64,000 nt of DNA from Miscanthus floridulus. Taxonomy: Eukaryota; Streptophyta; Magnoliopsida; Poales; Poaceae. The stretch covers positions 3,868,804 through 3,932,803 of the forward strand of contig NC_089586.1 of assembly GCF_019320115.1 (NCBI RefSeq), written 5' to 3'. Under the pieces are notes generated by a model that was not told where the DNA came from, did no database searches, and was given only the letters and a program-made list of their open reading frames with translations. This document shows, piece after piece, positions 12,112-22,069 of the stretch (within the stretch, counting starts at the first letter, position 1; each line of letters opens with the position of its first letter). A program made the position numbers and the translations under genes.

Positions 12112-13915
12112 CGAGAGCCATATTTTCCCCCATTGAGGCATTGAAGTTGCATCGCCGTGAGATAGAATCCAAACACGTCCTTTAGCCAGTGGACTGTTCT
12201 TGTCGTTTGGCTCGTCTCCGAGAAGCCTTAAAGCGATGTAGTTTAAGCATGTACCAAACATGCTGCTTGAGCCCCGGATGGACGTGCCCCATCCACCATC
12301 TTCGTTCTGCTTAGTATTTGTTAACATGAATGTTTAACTTAATCATTAGTTAGAAGTATATTAACCATAGTGTGCTAATAATAAGTGTGCAAATTAGACT
12401 CGCACGAAGAATGAATGAAAAATTAACATTATATTGTAGATTACTCAGTATCTGATGAACATATATTGTGTTAGAAATGAACAAAGAAAGAGTAAGATAA
12501 TCAATTTTGATTAGTTGTATTATTAAACTTATCTAAATTTTTTTACGTAATATAATATTCTGAACTAGGATATATGGAGCATGGGTACGGTTGATGGACG
12601 GCTAGTGCTTCAAAAGAAACTGTATGCATTATATATAGCCCGTGCTATATTATTAATTGAGTAGGTTATGGATCCCATCGTGTGTATATATGTCAATATA
12701 TATACAAGCAAGAAATAAAATATACGGGGATATAGGAACATGCCTGATGGTTGTAGATATAGCGGCACATCTCACGCCGATGTTCCGATGATATAACAAT
12801 ATTGAGTGATCTAGTAACGTACAAAGCAATTATCTGCACAGAGCAAAATTAAACTGTAATGGTTAGACCTTATAACTGAATTATAGAATAAATTATTTGC
12901 ATAGAACAATAATTAGGATATGTATGGTCATATTTATACTCTAGATATGATATGCAAGCTAAACTATAAGTTCCCAACTTATCACGGGTGGTTGCATTTT
13001 TTTTAAAAATTATTCCAAAATTTAATGATGCAATTCTTTTAGTGGTAGGCTGTTGTGTAATTCATTAAACAAATGTATACTGTAAACATATATGCAAACT
13101 AAGTGTAACTCAGCCACTTATAGTGGAAACCGGCTTGTCCGCCCAAATTTAGGTTCTTGACTTGACGCTAGTGCTCACATTATTTTATATTTATTTTACT
13201 TAATAGTGCTATTTTAAAGTGACAAATGGCGTGCCGTCGACAGCATCTCAATATCTGTTGGCTCATGCTCAGTTTTTGAAGGTGTACTGGTGTAGGTACG
13301 GTATATGTATTTGAGTATCTATGTGTTAATTTTAAATACACACACACTCCTACATAATAACATAATAAAATCACGTGCCGCACCAGGGTAGGCCCGACGA
13401 TGGTGATCCCGCTGAAATCACCGGGCCAGTGGCCATCACTCGATTGCAGAGAAGAGAAGTGATCCAGAGCTCGCCTCAGAGAGTTGAGCGCCATCTCTTC
13501 TGTGACCTGCTCCTCCACTTGGATCTTCTTCAACTGTGGCAGAGGATGACGATCGTCTCTGCTGCTGTCTTGCTTTGAAAACTGCAACATATTTATATAT
13601 ACATATATAGCATCGATCGACATCTACAATCTATTCTATGTAGTAAACAGTGAGTACGTAGCTAGTATGTATCGATGCATGCATGGATCTACGTACATAT
13701 GTAGTACGTACCTGCATGCGCATGAGGAGGTCGGCGGAATTCCGCCGCTCGAAGCGGTGGTCGGTGAAGTCGCGGCGGAGTCTCTCCACCTCGGCGTGCT
13801 CCTCCGGCGTGCCGAGGCCGGGATCGAACTCCCAGACGGCCCGCCCGAGGAAGCCGTTGGTGGACTGCAGCCATGGAGACTTGGCGCTGCCCTCGCCGAC
13901 CGTCAGCCTCCACAT
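12112..13915 (-). CDS. Oxidosqualene cyclase, exons 1-4 only (partial gene)
   Basis: Encodes the N-terminal 229 residues of an oxidosqualene cyclase, the membrane enzyme that folds 2,3-oxidosqualene into triterpenes or sterol precursors; family proteins are about 760 residues. Exons: 13915-13712 (starts MWRLTVGEG, ends LLMRMQ), 13581-13384 (contains the QW-type segment [13 protein letters not shown]), 12833-12744 ([16 protein letters not shown]), 12306-12112 (NEDGGWGTS to GKIWLS). All four have lengths divisible by three, no internal stops and AG acceptors. Donors are GT except exon 3, which uses CAG/GCATGT, a GC donor. The DCTAE catalytic motif lies in the C-terminal half, which I do not find to the left. 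Either the gene is a fragment or its remaining exons lie beyond the window, past inserted elements. The product cannot be assigned from this part. Confidence 0.85.
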
Positions 13916-14141
13916 GTTACTATGTTATTGGGTGTCTACTCTCTTTTTTTATTTATTAATTTGTTGCTAGCTCTAGCTGCTTCCGATCCTCAGCTACCTA
14001 GCTATAGCTGTTCACTACAACAAGATCACAGGAAGGAACCGTATCGTTTTTGTGAGAGGTTGCAGAGAATTGAATTGAAGCAGCTTGCTGATTTATCTAG
14101 CTAGCTAGCTACCTATTACTCCTTGAACATATGAAATGAAA
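13916..14141 (-). promoter_or_regulatory. Presumed upstream region of the oxidosqualene cyclase gene
   Basis: About 226 bp between the cyclase start codon and the LINE insertion. It is AT-rich, with a CTAGCTAGCTAGCTA run at 14097-14111. No clear TATA box is visible at the expected spacing. The LINE insertion displaces whatever lay further upstream by 3 kb. Confidence 0.35.
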
Positions 14142-14152
14142 TAAATGGAGTG
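14142..14152. repeat. LINE target-site duplication, left copy
   Basis: TAAATGGAGTG, repeated exactly at 17150-17160 on the far side of the LINE. Confidence 0.88.
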
Positions 14153-17149
14153 AAACAACAACAATAACAACAACGCCGCCTTTAAATCCCAAATAAGTTG
14201 GGGTAGGCTAAAGTTGAAACCCAGCAGAAGCAATCAAGATTCAGGTACGTGAATAGCTGTCTTCCAAGCACTCCTATCTAAGGCTAAGTCTTTTGGGTAT
14301 ATTCCATCCTTTCAAGTCTTATTTTATTACCTCTACCTAAGTCAACTTCGGTCTTCCTCTATCTCTCTTCACGTTACTATCCTGGCTTAGGATTCCACTA
14401 CGCACCGGTACCTCTAGAGGTCTCCGTTGGACATGTCCAAACCATCTCAACCGGTGTTGGACAAGCTTTTCTTCAATTGGTGCTACCCCTAATCTATCAC
14501 GTATATCATCGTTCCGAACTCGATCCCTTCTTGTATGACCGCAAATCCAACGCAACATACGCATTCCCGCAACACTTATCTGTTGAACATGTCGTCTTTT
14601 TGTAGGCCAACATTCTGCACCATACAACATAGCAGGTCTAATCGTCGTCCTATAAAACTTGCCTTTTAGCTTCTGTGGTATCCTTTTGTCACATAGGACA
14701 CCAGATGCTTGGCGCCACTTCATCCACCCTGCTTTGATTCTATGGCTAATATCTTCATCAATATCTCCGTCTCTCTGTAGCACTGATCCTAAATATCGAA
14801 AGGTATCATTCCTAGGCACTACTTGATCTTCCAAACTAATATCTTACTCCTCCCGAGTAGTAGTGCCGAAGTCATATCTCATATACTCAGTTTTAGTTCT
14901 ACTGAGTTTAAAACCTTTGGACTCCAAAGACACCGCCATAACTCCAGTTTCTGATTCACTCCTATCCGACTTTCATCAACTAGCACTACATCGTCCGCGA
15001 AAAGCATACACTAAGGGATGTCCCCTTATATGTCCCTTGTGACCTCATCCATCACTAAGGCAAACAAATAAGGGCTCAAAGTTGACCCTTGATGTAGTCC
15101 TATCCTAATTGGAAGTCATCCGTGTCTCCATCACTTGTTCGAACTCTAGTCACAACATTGTTGTACATGTCCTTAATAAGCCCGACGTACTTCGTTGTGA
15201 CTTTATGTTTGTCCAAAGCCCACCACATAACATTCCTTGGTATTCTATCATAAGCCTTCTCCAAGTCAATAAAAACCATGTGTAGATCCCCTTCTTCTTC
15301 TCCCTATACCGCTTCATCACTTGTCTTATTAAGAAAATGGCTTTCATGGTTGACTTTCCGGGTATGAAACCAAATTGGTTCATAGAGACCCACGTTATTG
15401 CTCTCAAGCGATGCTCGATAACTCTCTCCCATAGCTTCATAGTATGGCTCATCAACTTAATTCCCCAGTAATTAGTACAACTTTGAATATCCCCTTTATT
15501 CTTGTAGATCGGTACCAATATACTTCTCCTCCACTCATCAGGCATCTTGTTCGATCAAAAAATATGGTTGAGCAGCTTGGTTAGCCATACTATAGCTATG
15601 TCCCTGAGGCATCTCCACACCTCGATTGGGATACCATCTGGTCCCATCGCTTTACCTCTTTTCATCCTTTTCAACGTCTCTCTGACCTTATATTCTTGAA
15701 TTCTTCGCACAAAGCGCCTATTGGTGTCATCAAAAGAGTCATCCAACTAAAAGGTTGTGTTCGTATTCTCACCATTGAACAATTTGTCAAAATACTCTTG
15801 CCATCGATGTCGGATCTCATCCTCCTTTACCAAGAGATGCTCCCTTTCATCCTTAATGCACTTAACTTGGTTGAAGTCCCTTGTCTTTCTCTCACGAACC
15901 CTAGCCATCCTGTAAATGTCCTTCTCTCCTTCCTTCGTACTCAAATATTGGTAAAGATCCTCGTATGCTCTACCCTTTGCCACACTTACAGCTCGCTTTG
16001 CAGTCTTCTTTGCCACCTTGTACTTCTCTATGTTGTCCACACTCCTGTCATGGTACAAGCGTCTATAGCATTCTTTCTTCTCCTTAATAGCCATTTGGAC
16101 TTCCTCGTTCCACCACCAATTATCTTTAGCCTCGCCTCTACTTCCTTTGGTTACTTCACACACCTCTGAGGCCACCTTTCGAATGTTGGTTGTCATCTTC
16201 TCCCACATGTTGTTTATGTCCTCTTCTTTCTTTCAACAACCCTCTTTGATAACCCTTCCCCTGAATACCTCTGACGTCTCCCTTTTTAGTTTCCACCACT
16301 TTGTTCTTTCAATCTTAGCTTGTTTATCCCTACGGGCATGCACCTAAAAATGAAAGTCTGTCACCAAAAGCTTATATTGAGAAACAACACACTCCTCTAG
16401 TATCACCTTGCAACCCAAGCATGCTCGTTTGTCCTTTCTTCTTGTAAGGACAAAGTCAATCTAGCTAGAGTGTTGTCTGCTACTGAAGGTCACTAGATGA
16501 GATTCTCTCTTTTCTAAAGAAAGTGTTGGCTATCATTAGGTCAAAAGCTACCGCGAAGTCTAGAACTTCCTCCCCCTCCTTATTCCTACTACCATACCCA
16601 AAACCTCCATAAACTGCCTCGAAACCTGCGCTTGTAGTACTTACATGTCCATTAAGATCTCCTCCTATAAAAAGCTTCTCACTACTAGATACCGCTCTAA
16701 TCAGGCCATCTAAGTCTTCCCAGAACTGTCTCTTAGCACTCTTGTCGAGGCCTACTTGGGGGAGGGCATACGCACTAATTATGTTCAAGACCATATCACC
16801 AATGACAAGCTTGACTAAGATAATTCTATCTCCTTGCCTTCTCACTCCCACCACACTATTCTTGAGGCTCTTATCAATCAAAACTCCTACTTCATTTCTA
16901 TTCGTAACTGTCCCTGTGTATCAAATCTTGAAACATGTATTGTCCACCTCTTTCGTCTTTCAACCCTTCCATTAAGTCTTTTGAACGCATAATATATTTG
17001 CACGTCTCCTAGTCGCAGTATCAACTAATTCTCTTAACTTACCTGTAGGCGACCCTACATTCCAACTAACTAAACGGATCATAGTTGGTTCGACTAGCTT
17101 CCTTACCCTTCGCACCCGTCGACTCAGATATAAAGACCCTTGCTCATTT
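14153..17149 (-). mobile_element. RTE-type non-LTR retrotransposon (LINE), nearly full length
   Basis: A 3.0-kb minus-strand element flanked by the 11-bp duplication TAAATGGAGTG. Its 3' end on the left is an (AAC)n/(GTT)n-type simple tail followed by the conserved sequence near CCAAATAAGTTGGGGTAGGC, a hallmark of plant RTE LINEs. It carries an endonuclease, a reverse transcriptase and a C-terminal domain. The right end begins just ahead of the endonuclease, so little of the 5' end is missing. Confidence 0.9.
14337..17095 (-). pseudogene. RTE LINE polyprotein: APE endonuclease and reverse transcriptase
   Basis: Domains in order on the minus strand: apurinic-type endonuclease from WNVGS near 17070, through IISAYALPQVG and GGDLNGHV near 16660; a linker with KEKKECYRRLY near 16080; reverse transcriptase with KAMGPDGIPIEVWR near 15640, NQFGFIPGKST near 15370 and the catalytic FADD at 15001-14990; and a C-terminal region with QRDGDIDEDISHR near 14770 and RLRWFGHVQRRP near 14430. 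A functional protein would nick target DNA and prime cDNA at the nick. Many stops and frameshifts, including a Trp-to-stop just before the FADD motif and breaks near 16480, 15745 and 15545, make it inactive. Confidence 0.88.
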
Positions 17150-17160
17150 TAAATGGAGTG
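17150..17160. repeat. LINE target-site duplication, right copy
   Basis: TAAATGGAGTG, matching 14142-14152. Confidence 0.88.
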
Positions 17161-17190
17161 GAATAAATGCAAACATACATACATACATAT

Positions 17191-17445
17191 ACTACTACCC
17201 TATAGCTGGCTAAAAAATAACTTATTCTGTAGCCATTTTGAGTTACGATAATTACTATGTTAATTTACGAGATTATAGTAACTCCTTACTAAGTAGTTTA
17301 TTATGACGTTATGGTAAATATTCCCATGTGTTATAGCAACCCAAATATCATAAATATGTATTGACAATATCGTAAATTAGTATATAAAATCATCGTAAAT
17401 GGAGGTGGCTACAGAATAACTTATTTTGTAGTTGGCTACTGAATA
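17191..17445. mobile_element. MITE, first of two tandem copies
   Basis: About 250 bp with inverted ends: TAGCTGGCTAAAAAATAACT on the left pairs with TTATTTTGTAGTTGGCTA on the right over roughly 33 bp. The interior is AT-rich, non-coding and shared with 17465-17690. Superfamily not assigned. Confidence 0.7.
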
Positions 17446-17464
17446 TACTCTCCCTATATATGGA

Positions 17465-17690
17465 ACTACTACCCTGTAACGGGTTACAAAATAACTTATT
17501 TTATAGCCACTTTGATTTATGATAATTACTATGTTAATTTACGAGATTATAGTAACTCCTTACCAAGTGGTTTACTATAACGTTATGGTAAATATCCACA
17601 TGTGTTATAGCAACCCAACTATCATAAATACGTATTGACAATATCGTAAATTAGTATATAAAATTATCGTAAATAGAGGTGGCTACAAAA
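17465..17690. mobile_element. MITE, second tandem copy, truncated on the right
   Basis: Homologous to 17191-17430 in the same order and orientation, from CTACTACCCTGTAAC to GAGGTGGCTACAAAATA. The right inverted end is cut off and replaced by a (TA)n run at 17688-17706. The pair could be a tandem insertion or a local duplication. Confidence 0.7.
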
Positions 17691-17768
17691 TATATATATA
17701 TATATAGACACACACGCAGCGTCGCTCCTTGAACAAAGCAAGACGAAGATAAGAGGAATATATATATG

Positions 17769-17771
17769 TAT
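17769..17771. repeat. CACTA target-site duplication TAT, left copy
   Basis: TAT immediately left of TACTACTGG, the mutated CACTACTGG terminus. It is repeated at 46114-46116. Three bases is the usual duplication for CACTA elements. Confidence 0.8.
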
Positions 17772-17785
17772 TACTACTGGAAACG

Positions 17786-18345
17786 CGTGCTTTGCCGAGG
17801 GTCTGAGGATTTGCCGAGGGCCAAATCTCGGGCACTCGGCAAAGACACTCTTTGCCGAGGGCCAGCCACAGGAGCCCTCGGCAAAGAACGGCCTTCGGCA
17901 AAGAGGCCTTTGCCGAGGGTATGGCCCTCGGCAAAGACAGGCCCACGGCAAATCAAATCTTTGCCGAGGGCCGCGGCCCTCGGCAAAGATGCCCTCGGCA
18001 AATTAGGCCCGTTGGGTCATGGCGGCCATTTCCCGTCAAGCTTTGCCGAGGGCCATCCGTTAGGCCCTCGGCAAAGGTTTTTTTTGTGCAACCTGGTTAT
18101 TCGGCAATTTTTTTAAGTCTTTGCCGAGGGCCCTAGACCAGGCCCTCGGCAAAGATTTTTTTAAAACCAGTTTTTCGGCCAAATTTTTTTTTATAAATCG
18201 CCTTTGCCGAGGGCCCAAGGCTAGGCCCTCGGCAAAGAAGCCCTTTGCCGAGGGCCAGGATAGGCCCTCGGCAAAGATTTTTTTTATTTTTTTTAAATTC
18301 TTTGCAGAGGGCCACGGGCCAGGCCCTCGGCAATTTTTTTTGGTT
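17786..18345 (+). repeat. Left subterminal repeat array of the CACTA element
   Basis: Repeated short hairpins of the form CTTTGCCGAGGGC - spacer - GCCCTCGGCAAAG, separated by T-rich spacers. In En/Spm these subterminal units are the binding sites for TNPA. The array is broken by the large palindrome at 18324-19162 and resumes to 19325. Long frames running through it on both strands are by-products of the repeat. Confidence 0.9.
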
Positions 18346-19162
18346 TTTTAGCCCAGTTTTTTGTGGTGCTACAATACATTGTTTTGAACTCAATTTTAAA
18401 ATTTAGGCCAATTTTGATTTCGTTTTGTATATTTTCTTAATTTATTTCGATTCTTTGATTTTTTCAAATATGTCAAATTTGAATTGCAGGTGCATGGAAT
18501 ATTGCAATGTAGTGTTTCGAAAAATGTTATTCATGTTAATTGGTGCATGTTGAGTCCCTATCCACGACCTCGCATCAAATTTTCACGCATCTTGTTCGCG
18601 TAACATGACGACCGACTTGCCGGAAAAGTGTTTTAAAATTATATAAAATCCATACGAAGTCCGAAAATCACAAAACTTGGCGAGATGTCATGTGATCACA
18701 TGTGGAGATGTCTGGGTTTCAGGCATCCGATGTTGCAACTCGCTCAAAGCCTTCTCAATTTTTCACCACAGCCTACACATGCGATAACATGACATCTCAC
18801 CAAGTTTTGTGATTTTCGGACTTCATATGGATTTTATATAATTTTAAAACACTTTTCCGGCAAGTCGGTCGTCATGTTACGCGAACAAGATGCGTGAAAA
18901 TTTGATGCGAGTTCGTGGATAGGGACTCAACATGCACCAATTAACATGAATAACATTTTTCGAAACACTACATTGCAATATTCCATGCACCTGCAGTTCA
19001 AATTTGACATATTCGAAAAAAAATCAAAGAATCAAAATAAATTAAGAAAATATACAAAACAAAATCAAATTGGCCTAAATTTTAAAATTGAGTTCAAAAC
19101 AATGTATTGTAGCACCACAAAAAAAACCGGGCTAAAAAAACCAAAAAAAAAATTGCCGAGGG
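18324..19162. repeat. 840-bp inverted repeat (palindrome) inside the CACTA left end
   Basis: The left arm, from CCCTCGGCAA at about 18324 to about 18690, is repeated in reverse complement from about 18795 to TTGCCGAGGG at about 19162. Landmarks in both arms: GTGGTGCTACAATACATTG, GCCGGAAAAGTGTTTTAAAA and its complement, and CAAAACTTGGCGAGATGTCA and its complement. Arms are about 365 bp with only scattered mismatches, and the spacer is about 105 bp. Transcription through it would give a long hairpin RNA. Confidence 0.9.
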
Positions 19163-19325
19163 CTCTTTGCCAAGGGCCTGGTCCGTGGCCCTCGGCAAAG
19201 AATTTTTTTTAAAAAATAAAAAATCTTTGCCGAGGGCCGTGGATCTGGGCCCTCGGCAAAGAATTAAAAAATAAAAAATAAAAATCTTTGCCGAGGGCCG
19301 TGGATCTGGGCCCTCGGCAAAGGAC
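19163..19325 (+). repeat. CACTA subterminal repeats, inner part of the left array
   Basis: Three more CTTTGCCGAGGGC/GCCCTCGGCAAAG units, two of them near-identical copies about 65 bp apart. They end at the GC-rich leader. Confidence 0.85.
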
Positions 19326-20159
19326 CGAACCCTAAATCGGGCCGCAGCCCAAATTCCCGATCGAAAATTGTGAAAAAAACGCTCGACCATCTCCCTCCCC
19401 ACGCGCCTGCTCGCGGCCGGCCCCCGCGTGTCCACCCCGCCGCCGTGTGCCCGCCGCCGCGCGCGTCGACTGGCCCAAGCCTGGCCGCCCCACGCGCCCC
19501 ACCTTCGCGTGCGATTCCCGGTGGCCCCACGCCTCTACCGCCGCCGCTAGCCCCGCCGCCGCGCACCCGGCCGCCCCGAGCCCGGCAGCCCCGGTCGCCC
19601 CGCGCCTCCACCACCGCCGCCACGCGCCCGCTGCCGCGCCGCGCACCCGCTGCTGCGCGCCCGCCGGTACGTGCCTGGCCACCCCGCGCGCCCCACCGCC
19701 CCACGCTCGGCCGCCCAGCTCGCCCCGGCACCCCACCAGCACACCCCGCCGCCCCACCATGCCCAGTGGCGGCCGAGGTCGCGCCCTGCCTCCGTTCCCT
19801 GTCTCCGTCGAGCAAGGGGAGGTCGACCGCCCCGGCCAGCCCTCCGGCGGCTCCGCCTCGCCGGCCTTCCTGCCCCGACCCTAGCCCCCAGGCCGCCCCC
19901 ATCGCCGGCTGCTGTTGGAGGGGAGGAGGCAGAGGGTGAAGTTGGAGGAAGAAGAGAAGGAGAAGAGGAGAAGGAGGAAGGGGAAGAAAAGGAGAAGAAG
20001 AGGAGAAGGAGGAAGGGGAAGAGAAGGAGAAGGGGAAAAGGAGAGAAGAAAGGGAAGAGGGGGAGAGGAGTACTCCAACACCGCTCGACCTCGCCGGAGA
20101 AGAAAGTGACCCCCGCACCACGACGCCTGACTCCACCGCAACCCTAGGTAAAACTCTCG
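19326..20159 (+). other. GC-rich leader and purine tract of the CACTA element
   Basis: 19370-19900 is extremely GC-rich with long low-complexity Pro/Ala/Arg frames on both strands and no domain; I read it as untranslated leader. 19915-20070 is an almost pure purine (GGAGAA)n-like tract. The leader ends at CCCTAG/GTAAAA near 20146, a possible splice donor. Confidence 0.55.
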
Positions 20160-20315
20160 TTGTCGGCCTTTGTGCCGTATGTGGTTGTGTGGGCCTTCGT
20201 GCCGTAAGTTGATATGAGGGCCTTCGTGCCGTTGTGAATGTCGACCATCGTGTCGTTTTTTGTAGGTTTTGGAAACCTCCCTGTGCAGGGGAGGTGCTGC
20301 CGAAATTTTGAACAA
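20160..20315 (+). repeat. Short tandem repeats GGCCTTCGTGCCGT in the CACTA leader intron
   Basis: Three or four copies of a unit of about 30 bp containing GCCTTYGTGCCGT. They are followed by GGTTTTGGAAACCTCC and GAGGTGCTGCCGAAATTTT. The same units and the same trailing sequence recur near the other end of the element at 44830-44960. Confidence 0.8.
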
Positions 20316-20629
20316 AAAATAACCTATTATCTTTTTATGCAGGAGAAGAGTACGTCGGAGGGGACCCGGAGGACCCCGATCGTCTTCGTCGACGTCGCGG
20401 TTCTACCTGCACTGCGTCGCCTCACCACTGCGTCGATTCACCACTACCCCGCTAGCCTTACTTCACCGACACCCTAGGTATAAATAACCTCTTTTTGCGC
20501 ATGTCTAGCGTAGCCCACGCGTAACCCAATTAGGCGTCTCCCGTCCGAAAGAGATACGGTCATAGGTATGCGGATCTTTGCGTATCTGCGAGCGTATCTG
20601 TTTTGGATTGTCCACGTTTTTTGGACAGC

Positions 20630-20826
20630 CCATGGATGCGTAGATGGGTTAGTTTCCATGGTCCGCTCCGGTCCGAGAAGGAGTTTCGGCAATACCTCCC
20701 TATTGTTCTCCGGATACTCACTCTCCCTTGCAGGACGTGTATCGGGAGAACAGCGGGGAGGTGCTGCCGAAATTCTGTCTTGGAGAGGAGCGGAGCATGG
20801 AAACTGACCTCATCTATGCATCCACG
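20630..20826. repeat. Second, shorter inverted repeat in the CACTA leader
   Basis: The left arm, about 20630-20713, contains GTTAGTTTCCATGGTCCGCT and TTTCGGCAATACCTCCC. The right arm, about 20742-20826, contains their reverse complements with mismatches (GGGGAGGTGCTGCCGAAA, AGCGGAGCATGGAAACTGAC). Arms are about 84 bp with a spacer of about 28 bp. Confidence 0.78.
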
Positions 20827-20921
20827 GGTGGGATTAGGACCTATCCTCACCTATTAGACAGTAGGAACACCGCGTAGATGCAATTGATGGTCACAATACT
20901 CTATGCTGTAAATGTTAAAGG

Positions 20922-22069
20922 ATGGAGGACCGTCAGTGGATGTACATGGGCTGGAGAAGCAGGAGTGACTATGACTATGAATGGGTGATGGGGACAGATG
21001 GTTTCTTGAAACATGCATTTGGCCTAGGAGCAGGAGGACATTCTCTAGTTTGGTGTCCCTGCAGCAAATGTGACAACAGGAGAAAAGTAGACGAGAAGAC
21101 CATGGGTAGACATCTTGTGTTCAATGGTTATATGCCTGGCTACCAGCAGTGGATCTACCATGGTGAAGCAGATTGTATAAGAGCGGAGGTGGTGAGAGCA
21201 CGCCTTGAGGCTTTTGATGATGATGCCGGGGTAGCAGACATGCTAGATGACGCCCACCAAGCTCACTTCGCTGAACGACGTGAGAAGGAGGAGATGGAGG
21301 AATCCGCAAAGGACTTCTACAAAATGTTGGACTCGGCACAGAAACCCTTCACGAGCGTACAATGATTTCTCAGCTAGATGCAATTGGACGCATAATGGGG
21401 TTGAAGGCCAAGTTAAACCTGAGTCGAGAAGGCTTCGATAAGATGTTGGCCGTGTTTGGCACCATGCTACTAGAGAAGCACACTTTGCCGATGAACTTGT
21501 ACGAGGCAGAGAAACTCCTTCGTATGCTTAAGATGCCATATGACAAGATACATGTTTGTCCGAAGGGGTGCGTCCTATTTAGGAAAGAACACAATGATGC
21601 AAATTACTGTCCAAAGTGTAAATCCTCCAGGTACCTGGAGGTAGACTCTGGTGATGGTCAGAAGAAGCAGCTTTCGATCCCCGTGAGAGTGCTACGTCAC
21701 CTTCCTTTCCTGCTGAGGATCCAATGGCTATTCATGACTGAGTAATCTGCGAAACAGATGACATGGCACAAAGATGGCAAACGGTACAATCCTGGGAAGA
21801 TGGTACATCCGTCTGATGCTGAAGCATGGACGTATTTCAATGACAAACATCGTGACAAAGCAGCTGAGGCTCGTAATGTACATGTCGTGCTGGCAACAGA
21901 TGGGTTCAATCCTTATGGAATGATGGCTGCCCCATACACATGCTGGCCCATTTTTGTTATCCCCCTCAATCTCCCTCCCGGCATCTCCTTTCAACGGCAT
22001 ACCGTATTCTTGTCGTTGATAATTCCTGGACACCCGGGAAGTAATATGGGTGTGTTCATGGAGCCTGTG
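20922..22069 (+). pseudogene. CACTA TNP2-type transposase, 5' part
   Basis: Encodes the N-terminal half of a TNP2-like transposase, the nuclear protein that cuts at CACTA ends. It starts MEDRQWMY at 20922, the usual transposase-associated domain, with a WCPCSKCDNRR zinc-like segment near 21060. It continues into the Transposase_21 region with CPKGCVLFRKEH near 21560, YCPKCKSSRYLEVDSGDGQ near 21620, DGFNPYG near 21900 and LIIPGHPG near 22020. There is a frameshift near 21360 and a nonsense TAA at 21743-21745. The frame then runs open to 22069, where the Gypsy element interrupts codons that resume in frame at 40214. Confidence 0.93.
22065..22069. repeat. Gypsy target-site duplication CTGTG, left copy
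   Basis: Last five bases of the transposase segment before the Gypsy LTR; repeated at 40209-40213. Confidence 0.9.

Noticed and set aside
17664..18393. Frames through the CACTA subterminal arrays that look like repeated LCRG/AEG peptides
   Set aside because: They are translations of the CTTTGCCGAGGGC repeats in various frames, not genes.
19370..20147. Proline- and arginine-rich frames in the CACTA leader
   Set aside because: Low-complexity frames open on both strands in GC-rich and purine-rich DNA. They fit an untranslated leader better than a gene.
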